Below, piece by piece: positions 1 to 10,700 of a DNA stretch of 33,651 nucleotides. The first letter of the stretch is position 1, and each line of letters begins with the position of its first letter. The position numbers were made by a program, and so were the translations under genes. The stretch is from Coptodactyla brooksi. Lineage: Eukaryota; Arthropoda; Insecta; Coleoptera; Scarabaeidae. Location of the stretch: NCBI GenBank assembly GCA_033557675.1, contig JAWQRM010000058.1, positions 1 to 33,651 of the forward strand. The letters run 5' to 3'. Under the pieces are notes generated by a model, which did no database searches, had not been told where the DNA came from, and saw only the letters and a list, made by a program, of their open reading frames with translations.

Positions 1-1109
1 ATTATTGTCAACAATATCATATCAGCATATCATAAATATTGTGTATATATGTCATACGTGTAAGAATACGTGGCATATGTGTAAGAACTTTTGTAATACA
101 TTTGCTTATTATAAGCCATACATATATGATTTAGTTATTTATACACAATACAATACATAATAACAAATTTATTCTTGCCAAAAAATTCTTTAGAATTTCT
201 GTAAATTTTGAAGCCTTTTGAATTTAAATAGATAAATAAGGGGGCGGCGAATGTGGCCTTCGCCCCGGGCGGCTGAAACCCACGGTACGCTACTGAGTCT
301 AGGAAAATATAACCGGAGGAACAGAATTTCCTAAAGCATTAATACGTCTAATAGTAATGACATCATAAGACGTTACCCCTTCAACCTGCAATAATTACTT
401 TTGGAAGATTATGGACTATGAAAATTTCACTTTCATCCGTAGTATGTTTTTCTAGTCTACATTGAAGTTTCTGTAAAACTCTGCTATACTTATATCCTGC
501 AACTTCCTTAATATTTTATTGTTGCACTTCAAGAAATCACTCCTAGGAAGGCAATGTTGTTTGGAATTTTGCTTGTTTTACACATTCTAATTTAAGCTGT
601 CAATTAAAGTGACAGCTAACGTCACTTTGACGTTAAAGCGACGTACGCATGAAGTTTTACCATTTATCAGATTGCCGTGATCGCTGTCCAGAGCAGTTTT
701 TTGGTTATGTTTAAAAAATCAAATTTGGTTAATAAATAAAAAATGTAAATTGAATCAAATATTTTTGTTGTGTCTTGGGCTAGTCGCCCCAGTTGACGGT
801 ACTAAAACATATATTAATTTGTGAATCCCATGTAATTTTGCCGTTATGTGGCTACGTTCACGTTCATATTGATTTATATAAAAATAACTTGTTAACTAAA
901 GTACAAGGTTCTCGTTTTAAAATTAAAGTTATTCGTGATGGAAAATTTCGGTCGTATTGAACACTTTCAAATTCTTCAAGGAAGAATCCCGTAAGCTGCA
1001 TATTACCTAACCCTGTACAACTACAGCACACAAGAAATGACATTATACATAACCTAAAATTGGGAATTGTCACAGTACACAACTATACTTCAAAGCTAAA
1101 CACCTACAA
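1..1109. other. Intergenic region upstream of the zinc-finger gene
   Basis: No gene is supported here. The sequence is AT-rich except for a short GC-rich patch at about 240-300, which can fold (GGGGCG near 241 pairs with CGCCCC near 261). One copy of a dispersed 74-bp repeat lies at 609-682. The last part, near 1000-1109, should hold the promoter and 5' leader of the zinc-finger gene, but no TATA box or initiator is convincing. An antisense 72-codon frame at 864-1082 looks like chance. Confidence 0.6.
609..682 (-). repeat. Dispersed repeat, copy 1 (inverted partner at 21906-21979)
   Basis: The reverse complement of this 74-bp stretch matches 21906-21979 at 68 of 74 positions by eye, and weaker similarity continues past 682. 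It contains the motif TTTAACGTCAAAGTGAC. It is probably part of a non-autonomous transposon; no family is recognised. Confidence 0.75.
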
Positions 1110-4100
1110 ATGCCCACTACAATGGACTCCACGGACGATGTAACCTATTTGAATTATTTGAGGGAGAAAAACAACAGTTTTCTGCTTCAAAGCAACGATG
1201 TGGCACTTGGTGTGCAAGACCCCACGTTGAACTGTGAAACTATCTTTGAAGAGTTTGACGCTGAGACCCACGCATGGACCATAGATGGTTTGCCAGTTTT
1301 ATTAAATGGATCTGTGATAACAGAAGGTGACAAAGAGATTTATATTTATTTATACAATGAAGTTAATATTTGAAATTAATTTTAGCGGAGGCAGCGACGG
1401 GTCAAATAAGTTTAGAGACGAGAAAGATTGTGTTACAAGAAGAAGAGGATTCACCAATAGCTAATATTGAGTGTAACGAACCGGATGATTATCCTATTGA
1501 GGTATAGAATATATTAATAATAACTTAGTTTAGTTATTTGGAATTTAAATATTTTGGGTTAAGTAGCGAAACATTTTTTAATAAGCATATGTCTGGAAAT
1601 GTGTCCTTTCGAAGTTCGCAAGGAATTTGCAAACACCTCTTCCTCTATATTTGCTATTGCTACGTTTTTTATTTTGACTCCATGATCAGTTCTAATTTTG
1701 AATGAAGATGTCAACATATACCTTATGCAAAAAATTGATAAATTTCGTGATGTAGCTTTTGAGTGTACTGAGAATTACTATTTCTGAGAGATTTAATAAA
1801 CCAAGTCATGTGACAGAAGGTAGTAATGAAGTTATTGCCACTATCCATATAAGTTTCCTGTTTTTTGAAGAAAATAAATTGACCTTCGATCAGGAAGTGA
1901 ACCATCTGAGCTATGTCTCTCCCACTCTTCACAAAATTATCCTCTTATTTCTCCCGCTCAAAAAACCTGAACAACCTTGGTAACTTGCAACTAATGAATT
2001 ACTTCTTTACTCCACCTTTCACTCTTATAATCTCCAATTTATCCAGCAGAAATGTGTTGTCCATCATGCCAAATGCCTTACACAAGTCCAGACACACTGA
2101 AGTTGTGTATGGCATTTATTATTATTTCTTCTAATGTTTTAGCATTACTAGATACGTGATATGTTTTAGCATAATTTTTAAATCAGCCGTTTGAAGATGT
2201 AATCAGTAGAAGGGAATGCATGTAGGAGTACAGGTTCATTCAAGAGAAGACATCCTGCAAAACGCGTTTAACGTTAACACTTTATCGTGCAAATCATATT
2301 GCAGATGTGATATCACGTTTTAGATATGAAAACAATACAACGATCATCAGCTTTTCTATATTCCTGGTAATCACACACACACAAGTCATTGCCATCTAAT
2401 TAATGAATTGTCTGCATCATTTTAAATTTCGGTTTCCACATGTGGGCCTCCAAGATATCCAGATTTGTTTAAATTATTTTTTGTAGAGAACCATATATAC
2501 TAAATAACTCCAAATTGATTAATTAAGGCAAGTAAATCCCTTTAACCTTCAAGTAGGCGCACAGTCTGTTGAAACGAAAGCAGTTGAGCGTAGTCGTTTC
2601 GACTTTTGTCGTTTTAAGATGCAATAAGACAAATTAATCAGATATTCATTTTTTATCTGTGGTATTAGTCTTTATCTTTGAGAAAGATTCAAATATCTTA
2701 TTTGAGAAAACGGAGGTCTGTGGTCTCGTAGTTACTAGAGCTAACAAACACCTTAATCACAACAGTGTTGTTTAGAATCTCGAAATATGTTTCAGTTTAC
2801 GTAATAAACCTGATTGAATGATTCTCCTGACAAAGGTTTATTAGATAAACCAAAACAGATGTCGAGATTCTAAACGAGATAACAGATTATTTCACGATAT
2901 TAAACTGGAGAATGCTCTTCTACATAATCAAAATGGCGCTTCCTTTTTCAAATTATATTTTTCTGAAAATCTATAGGAATATCAAATTTTATCAGCATCG
3001 ACTTTTAATTGTGCACAGCCAAGATTTCTAAACTGTTTCCAAAAGAGAGATGCTGAAAATACTACTGCCAAAAGATATCAACAATTGATAGATTTTTAAA
3101 ACTGCTAGGTACAATATTTTTCATATCTTAATGCTTATTACTAAATTTTCAAATTGGACCAAACCATGCATTTCATAGTACAGTTTGCCTAACAGCTTTA
3201 CTAAGTAAAAAAATACGGTGTATCACTCATTTTAGGTTCCAAGTGAAGGTTTTATAACATCCAACGGATTATTCCTACCAAACGATGTTCTGCTGCAGCT
3301 GAACCTTCAAAGTGACATACATGAAGATAACACCCAAAATATCAACTCAGAAAACAATGAAATGGAAATTTTCGTCAATTCTGATAATCAAGTATATGAA
3401 GTTAATTTTAAAAAGAAAGATACTGTTCCTCAAATACAAAATAAAATAACAGATACCAATGCTATTTCTGAAAACTCCTTGATTGATATAAGCAATTTGA
3501 ATGGTAATGAGATGATACAATTATTAAATGCTGATGGAAGCATCATAAATATAGATAAAGATTTATTGATAACAAATGAGAAGCAGTTTGAAATTGATTT
3601 TGGGGAACAAGTAGAAACAGTCACTGCATATAAATGTAAAGAATGCTCTTACTTAACTGAGTCCGTTAACGAGATGTCTCAACATATAACAAGGAAAGTA
3701 TGCGAACTGGATGTAATGGGAAAATCAAATAGTACAAATAATAAAGTAAAAATGAAATCTATATTAAATACAAACCCTGCCAAAAGTAAATCACAACAAG
3801 TTATACTTTTATGCAGTGAATGTAATAAAGGGTACATAAATACGGAAGATTTGAAACAACATATGATAACTAAGCATCAATTAGTTGGCCAAAACACGGT
3901 GGATGGTAAAAACGAAAATAAAGCCAAGGACTGTACTTTAGACAAAAGAAAACAGGAATATGTTAGTATTATAAAAAGCCAACATAAAGCATCAAAGAAA
4001 GTAAAATGTTCTGTTAAAGGCTGCGATCTACGATTTGCATTAGAAGACTATCGAGTAAGACATGAGCATTGCCATGTAAACGGTAACAAAAAACAATTTC

Positions 4101-6206
4101 GGTGTCCGGCTTGTGATAAATTGTTTTCCTTGTGGAGAGTTTGTAGCCTACATTTATGGAAATGCCATGAAATTGATGCAGGATTGCTAAATTGTGTGAC
4201 TTGTAACTACAAAGCGTTTTCTGCACACAAATTGCTGGCTCATATGCTGATTCATAAAGAGCAAAAGCAATTTCTATGTAATGAATGCGGTAAAAGTTTC
4301 AAACAAATGAGCCAACTTCGAAATCATCAAGTTTTGCATTTAAATCATTCGCAAGCAGCACCTAATTGGAGTTCGCATAAAAAGTGCGATATTTGTAATA
4401 ATATATTTTCTGATTCTAAAGGGTTAAAAAAGCATATACAGAGTGTTCATAATAAATTTAAACCTTACGTTTGTAATATTTGTGGACATAAATCGTCAAG
4501 AAAAGCTATGTTGGAGGTAAGTTTATTGTACAAGTGAAGGCACTTGTACATAACCCAGGTAACTCCATTTCAATACCATTTTCAAAATAAAGCTTTGGAA
4601 TATTTATTTTACATATATAGTTATAATACTTATGTAACATAATAGGTTTAATAAAAATGTGCAATTTTAAATTTTCTGAAAAAATCTTTACCAATATTAA
4701 TTTTATCTCCTTCAAAGTAATTACAGAAAATATAATAAAAGCACTTGTGATAGTGCTTTTTCCAATCTTTGACGCATTTCTGGAACGTAGTTTTTGGTAT
4801 GAGGTTTAGCTTATTCAGAAATTGTGTCTTTATTTCCTCAGTGTTGGCAGAACACTGTCCTTTCGTGGTTTTTTCATCTTCGGGATTAGGAAGAAGTCGT
4901 AAAGAGCTGTATAAGAGCTATTCAGCGAATATGGGGCCTAAAGGATCATAATCGAGTTTTGCCGGCATTTTCTTCAGATTGCTGTAAGCAAATAACATTT
5001 GGGCAGTTTCATTCAGTAACCAGTTTTATTTTCCAATTCAATATCAATTCTGCAAGTTTGTCAAATTTTGTTAATATTAATTTTACAGTTGTCTTGATTT
5101 ACAACTTTCTTCAAAAATAATATATCTTTATGTCTTTCTATATACCGCATATATCGCACTGTTGGATTGTGAAATGCATTTTGTCCTTCTTTCATTCTTT
5201 TCCTCATATTATTAATTTAAATCAGCAAAACTATTTCTTACATCTAAAATAAAACACATTAGGCTGCAGTAACAAAACTGTTCCACACAACTATTAAAAC
5301 TTGTTTCTAACTTGTCAATATTTTCAACTAATGATGAGCTCCGTAAGTCCTTAAATTACTTATATCCAGCTATTATAACTTCGTTTGATTATAGAGGTGT
5401 GCTAGTAGACCAAATTTAATCAATCATTAGTGACTTTTATTAAATATAGGTATATGTACGAGTTAAATCCTGTATAGCGCTAAATGGAAATGGATCTACC
5501 TTTTTTTGGCACCAGTGTCCTCAATTGTTATGATGTTCTTACAGAAATAAATGGTATAGTGTATTTTTTTAGTTGCATTTACGTCAACATACTGGTGAGA
5601 AGCCTTACAGTTGCCACATTTGTTCTTATAGGACTGGTGATCACAACTCTTTACGAAGGCATCTTATGAGACATGACGGGGTAAGATAATAGTTCAGAGC
5701 CAACTAATGCCATTTCATATTAACTTTGTTGTTAGACAAAGAAATATTCCTGTCCACACTGCGATTATCAATGCATTCAAAGTGTAGCCTACAAACAACA
5801 CATTGCAACAAAACACCCTGGAAAAGAAGGAATTTATTTCTGTAAACAGTGTCCCTTTCATAGTGTAAACAAAAATGCCATAGCAACTCATGAGAAAACG
5901 CATGAGATGTTAGCAACAAAGATACCGAAAGGTCAATCACAATCAACTGTTGAAAATGAACCGATGTCTTTGGCAGCAAGTGAAGAACAAAAATGTGACA
6001 ATCCAAGTACACCACCAAAGAAGGTCGTATTTACTCTACAAACATCAATTAAATTTCTTTTACATTAAACTTTTGTCAAATTTCAGATCAGCAAAATTGA
6101 AGATGATGAAGAAACTCAACATGGTTTTCTCACGTCGTTACATAATGATGAAACTGTTGATACAGGAGGAATTACGATACCAGCAGATTTAGAGTTACAC
6201 GTTTAA
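1110..6206 (+). CDS. C2H2 zinc-finger protein, six exons, 709 aa
   Basis: This is a probable nuclear DNA-binding protein. Coding exons are 1110-1326, 1386-1501, 3236-4516, 5573-5680, 5736-6023 and 6087-6206; every junction is GT-AG and the phases join without a break (2130 nt with stop). The first 240 residues or so are acidic and finger-free, and no ZAD domain is visible. About eleven C2H2 or C2H2-like fingers follow, roughly residues 244-635, such as CSECNKGY, CPACDKLF, CNECGKSF, CDICNNIF and CNICGHKS. The canonical linker HTGEKPY appears only at the start of exon 4, and the finger beginning CNICGHKS is split by the 1-kb third intron. The first finger is degenerate, ending H-x4-C. The C-terminus (exon 6) is acidic. 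The ATG at 1110 is the first in frame. Target genes and orthologue are not recognised. Introns 2 and 3 carry transposon relics; the 3' end faces CTF8. Confidence 0.9.
1730..2135 (-). mobile_element. Jockey/CR1-like LINE reverse transcriptase relic
   Basis: Read on the minus strand from about 2110, one frame gives CLDLCKAFGMMDNTFLLDKL, which matches the RT block usually read as LDLSKAFD-VDH-LLDKL in Jockey/CR1-type LINEs. A similar but broken stretch follows downstream. Stops and frame changes show it is dead. It is short, so the exact clade is uncertain. Confidence 0.6.
2771..2874. repeat. Imperfect inverted repeat, MITE-like
   Basis: Arms of about 41 bp (2771-2811 and 2834-2874) pair at roughly 34 positions. 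The outer ends TTTAGAATCTCGA and TCGAGATTCTAAA are perfect, with a 22-bp spacer. No target-site duplication was confirmed. Confidence 0.55.
4517..5572. other. Third intron of the zinc-finger gene
   Basis: A 1-kb intron from donor GTAAGT to a T-rich acceptor. It contains a mariner relic at about 4735-4965; nothing is recognised in about 4970-5570. Confidence 0.7.
4735..4965 (-). mobile_element. Mariner transposase C-terminal relic
   Basis: Minus-strand reading gives a DFFLFPKMKKP-like block followed by EEIKTQFLNKLNLIPK and FQKCVKDWKKHYHKC. This matches the end of mariner/SETMAR-type transposases (FFLFPKLK, then FQ-CF-DWK-RW-KCI). Only the last 65 or so residues are present, so it is a fragment. 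Confidence 0.7.
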
Positions 6207-6482
6207 GTACTGTTATTGTATTAATACTTTATTTATTAAAAGAGGAAGACTGTTGGTTGTTTTAATTGTTTAACATAGTCATTTGTGGACCGATGTTACA
6301 AGGCAAACTGTTATTAGTGTTTAAAAAGTACATATGTATATTTCTTATTTTTTAAGTATAATGTGATAAACAGTTATAAGAATTTTATATAAGAATATAT
6401 TTTTTATAATAAAAGACATAAAAGTTGGAGAATTGTCTTTTAATCCTAACTAAATTATAAAAAAATATCAGAGAAATTATAA
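6207..6482. promoter_or_regulatory. Shared 3' spacer with facing poly(A) signals
   Basis: This spacer separates the stop codons of the convergent zinc-finger and CTF8 genes. Plus-strand signals are ATTAAA at 6235-6240 and AATAAA at 6408-6413. Minus-strand signals are ATTAAA at 6439-6444 and 6261-6266, and overlapping AATAAA at 6228-6237. Several choices would make the two 3' UTRs overlap. Actual cleavage sites are unknown. Confidence 0.5.
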
Positions 6483-7427
6483 CTACATACTAACAATAGG
6501 TTTAGGTCTAATTTTAAATATAATCTTTTTCCTGATTATAGTTTTTATTATGTATTCTGTTGAGTCATCATTTATCTTGTTAACTTTTTCCATGACTGCG
6601 AGTGGTTTTTCCAAAGTAGATTCATTTCCATAAAGTAGGTGATGACCAATGATCAATAAGGGAGTTCCAGTTTTTGTAAAATGCAAGTCCCCTATGAATT
6701 GGCCATTAAAGCTAGACTCGGAATGAGACCTGAGCTCTCCCTGTAATTCAATGATTGCCCAGGTTTGTTCTATTTCATTTGGCCTAAAAAATAATAAACA
6801 CTCACTAAAATCTCTGGATGAAATTACATCAGTAAAATTACAAAGTTTTGCAAATAAGGAGGACCTATAGTATATTTGAATGAGACATGGTATGACTGTA
6901 TGATGAGGCAGTCACAAGTACTGTTTGAATACACCTCCATTCCGAGGTAGGAGTAATAATTTTACATTGGGAGAGGAAAGATGGGCTGCTGATGTCTACT
7001 AAAAATATAGTGACGTAATCCATAGCTGCCTATCATTAGGATATGGATGACGTACTTTTTGAAAATTAGTTAGTGCGTAAATGGTCTTCTCGTCTTTGTA
7101 TTTATGTGGGGTCTTTATTGCCAGTAGGTTTAGTCGTAAGACCTGCATTCAATTGGGAAGAATGCATGGTATTGCAATATTTTGGAATTGAAAAATAATT
7201 CAAGGTGACATTTTTTTCTTTTCTTTTTTGTTCTAACATAAAATGGACATTCCAAATGCCTTGCACTAACACATATATGATGGGTAGGTTAATTGTACAC
7301 ATAATTTCAATCATTTACTTATAAATCCTTCGTTTATATATTTTGTTTGTAAATTACATAGAAAACCGCTTCCTTTGATTTAGTCATACAACTTAATGAC
7401 TGAAAACGTTATAACTAAGAGAATCAT
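6483..7427 (-). CDS. CHTF8: CTF8 homologue (chromosome transmission fidelity protein 8)
   Basis: Ctf8 is a small subunit of the alternative clamp loader Ctf18-RFC (with Dcc1), which loads PCNA and supports sister-chromatid cohesion in the nucleus. Exon 2 (6783-6483) is clear: WAIIELQGEL, GQFIGDLHF, LLIIGHHLLYG, LEKPLAV and IFKIRPKPI follow the whole conserved core of the family in order. Exon 2 starts after a TTTTTAG acceptor with one base completing a codon, so a short first exon is required. The best candidate is 7427-7390: ATG at 7427, a hydrophobic strand MILLVITFSVIKL, and donor GTATGA in the matching phase, giving about 112 aa against about 121 in human. The 606-bp intron shows nothing else. 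XPB lies upstream on the same strand (339 bp from its stop). Exon 2 is near certain; exon 1 is inference. Confidence 0.85.
7390..7427 (-). CDS. CHTF8: Tentative first exon of CTF8
   Basis: A 38-bp candidate: ATG plus 12 codons, ending two bases into a codon before GTATGA, in phase with exon 2. The hydrophobic MILLVITF resembles the N-terminal strand of other Ctf8 proteins (for example MVQIVIS in human). A donor two bases earlier in the alignment is not excluded, and such short exons can arise by chance. Confidence 0.5.
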
Positions 7428-7766
7428 GATGGGTGATACGAAGGAAGTACAACTGGGTTAAAAAGTAAACAAATTAGACTAGGGCAATAAAATACTAGAT
7501 AACACAAGACTAATAGATCCAGTGAAGCTAAAACAGGTAAACCTAGGATGAGTTGACTAGAAGGAACAGAAGAAATTGGAGTCAACAGACATACAAAGTT
7601 GTAACTAGTCTCTAATTGCAATTTAAACTTATTTAAACAATATAAAGAGGAACCAAGGAATATCATTTAAAAGAATTAGGAACAATTAAAACAAATTAAT
7701 AAATAATTGTAGTCTATTAAAATGAAAACTACAATGTTCAACAAAATCTGAATAGTAGCATAATAA
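7428..7766. other. Spacer between XPB and CTF8
   Basis: This 339-bp spacer should hold the XPB 3' UTR and the CTF8 promoter. No canonical AATAAA for XPB was found in the proximal part. An 80-codon minus frame at 7424-7666 has no recognisable features. Confidence 0.5.
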
Positions 7767-10700
7767 TTAGTATCTGAATTTTTTAAACAAAGGATGCTTG
7801 TTTGCAGTTGACGATGCAGCATTCTTCTTATATTCATAATAAATAGCGTCATCTGCTCCAGACATGGATCCCATATGACCAACACGTCGGTTTCCGCTTG
7901 CTCCACCCCTGGATGCTCCTTCTCCAGGAACTCTTTCATCCTCACAATCGATATCGCTAGCTGCTAACACCTAAAACACAAAGTAATGAAAATGTCCAGA
8001 TTTGCTGAATACCCAAAAATTACTTGTTGTAACAGCTGTCCTTGTTCTTCCCTAGTTTTATACATTAAATCTGGTTCTTCGTCCATACCAGCCAACTTAG
8101 TAATAACTTTGTAACTATAACCTTGATTTACGAGAAATCTTTGCCTCCGTTTGGAATAATTCATTTCCATAGTATCTTGGGAAACTAAAGTGTAGAAAAA
8201 AGCATTGTATTCTTCTGCAATAGCCCCCTTTTTCGCACGAAGAATACGTCCCAATCTTTGAGCTTCCTGTCTTCTGGATCCGCCATGCGAGGAAATTTGA
8301 ATTAACACGTTTGCTTCCGGTAAATCAAACGAAGTGTCAGCAACTTTACTGACAAAAATCGTGTTCACCTTCGGGTTAAATTTGAAGTTCTGCAAGATTT
8401 GAATACGTTCTCCTTGAGATGTAGGGCCGTAAATGTACGGTTTGTTCATTTTGATTGCGTAATGTTTTAAAGCAAAAACATTATCTGAGAAGACTATGGT
8501 TTTGTCGCCACGCCGTTCGTGATAACGAATCAAGTACTGGGTTGCACGAAATTTATTTGGGTTCATAACGAATAACAATAAACGTTTACTTGATTTACAA
8601 ACCAAGTATTCCCGATAGAATTCGGGAGTCATAGGACACCAAACTTCGGCACACTGTACCCTAGCAATGAACCCACGTTTTTGAAGCTCCAACCAATTGG
8701 CTTCATAAAGTTTTGGTCCTATTAAGAAATTTAAATCTGCAATTTTGTCATCTTCTCTCAAAAGTGTGGCCGTTAAACCTAATTTACAATGTGACTGAAC
8801 AATGGTTAGTACCCTACGGAACATTTTCGCTGGAATTGTATGTACTTCATCTAACACCATAATTCCCCATTCTTGATCTTGTAACCACTTCATGGTTTGC
8901 TCAGCTTCCCAAGATCTTTTCTGAGTATGGGTGATCATAGAATATGTTGTTATTAAAACCCCACAGCTCATAGGCTTATCTTTTGCTTCTGATGTAAATC
9001 TACAAATCATACTGTCATCCGCTGTTGACCACATTTTGAATTGTTGCTTCCATTGTTCAACAGAAACACCCGAGTTGCATAAAACCAATGCTCTCTTTCG
9101 AACAGTGCAACAAGCAGTAACGCCCACTAAAGATTTTCCTGCTCCACAAGGAAGTACAATAACTCCAGACCGAGCTCTTCCATTTCCAAACATTTTTCTC
9201 AAACTCTTTTCTTGGTATGGTCTTAATACTGCAGAAGGTTTTAGATCTATATTGATATCAGGATTGTGTGTGTCATTTCTAAAATCGTATTCTGCTAGTA
9301 ATGGGTATTCTAACTCTATACATCGTTTTTGAATCACTTCAATTTTTTCTTGATCAACTTCGAATGATACCGTTTTTAAGATCGATTCATCTTCATCCTC
9401 TTCGTTATCCATTTTATCATAAAAGTTTGTTATATCATCTGGCACAGATGAAGGTTCGTTTGTATCAGTGGACGTTCCAGGTTTTCCAAACGATGGTATA
9501 TTCTTTTTGTCTTCAACCTTCAAAAAAGAATAAACGAGTTAAGATTATCCAATATAAAATAGTTACAAACAATAATTTCATAATGAAATTGTATGCATTC
9601 TAATAAATTTCCCATCTGGTTTTTGGAATAAATGAAAAAAGTTCTAATATAATTTAACCCATTTCTGCCTCATTTCACGATAAATTTCATAAAAATATGA
9701 TAATACTGCTTTAGAATAACTCTTAAGCAATATGTTTGAATTAGTACTTTAATGTTATAAGCTAAAAAAAATTCATACTTGAAATAAAAAAGTAATTAGT
9801 AATCTTCCAAAAATTACTTTTTTGATACTTTTGCAATCAAATCTTGCATCAGAACACATACTAAAAAAAATAAGTAATGAGCTCCTTAAGAACAGGAGAA
9901 ATGATAATCCAGATAAGTTGAGAAATAATAAAGGCAAGGAAAATTGAGCTAATTGATAGCCATAACTCCACTCCGATATCTTGGAGTGTTAATAAGAAAT
10001 TCAGGAGGCAGTAGAGTGGAAATCAACTCAAAAGTAATGATGGCAAGAGCTATTTTATGCGAAAAAAGAACAATCAAGATTCTATAAATCAATGATTAGA
10101 TCAATCCTATTGCATGCATAAAAAACATTGCCCATGGCAATATAAGAACTAAAAATGGAAAAAAGCAAAATATTTAAAATAATATGATAGAATGAGACCA
10201 ATAAAAGTAAAAGTAAAGTTATACAATGCCACCACAACAGCAAAACTGAAAACTTTATGGTCAATGCACATTTCGCTAACCAAGTTAGCATCATCAGGAG
10301 CGATGAAAGACCTGTCTTTCATCGCTCATTCATTCATTCATTCATTTCTCTGATGATGTTAATTTGATTAGTGAAATGTGCATTGAGCAGTTTTCGGTTT
10401 TGATACTGTGATAACATTGTTTGACTTTGTTACTAGCCAAATACAGGACAAGAACTAATTAATGAAATACAAAAAGAAGGGGTAGTGAGAAAGATCAAGG
10501 GCTTAGATACGTATGGAGAACTAGAATGAACAACGCAATCAGGCAGATGCATTGGAATCTGAACAGTAAAAGAACAAAAGGGAGACCCAGATCCAAGTAG
10601 ATGCAGAAGATGGAAGAGAATGTAAGGAGGACAGGAGTGAACAACTAGCAGGAAAAAACAGGAAATGGACATTTGTGGAGCAAGATAGTTAAAAAAATGT

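Larger units (their letters stand above)
1502..3235. other. Second intron of the zinc-finger gene
   Basis: A 1.7-kb intron between donor GTATAG and acceptor TTTTAG. It holds a reverse-transcriptase relic on the minus strand (about 1730-2135) and an imperfect inverted repeat (2771-2874). The rest is AT-rich with nothing recognised. Confidence 0.7.

Noticed and set aside
5704..6018. 104-codon minus-strand frame
   Set aside because: It is antisense to zinc-finger exon 5, which has clear C2H2 fingers and splice sites.
7102..7314. 70-codon minus frame considered as the CTF8 first exon
   Set aside because: It lacks a donor in the phase needed by exon 2 and does not resemble Ctf8 N-termini.
8931..9332. 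133-codon plus-strand frame
   Set aside because: It is the shadow of the XPB helicase exon on the opposite strand.
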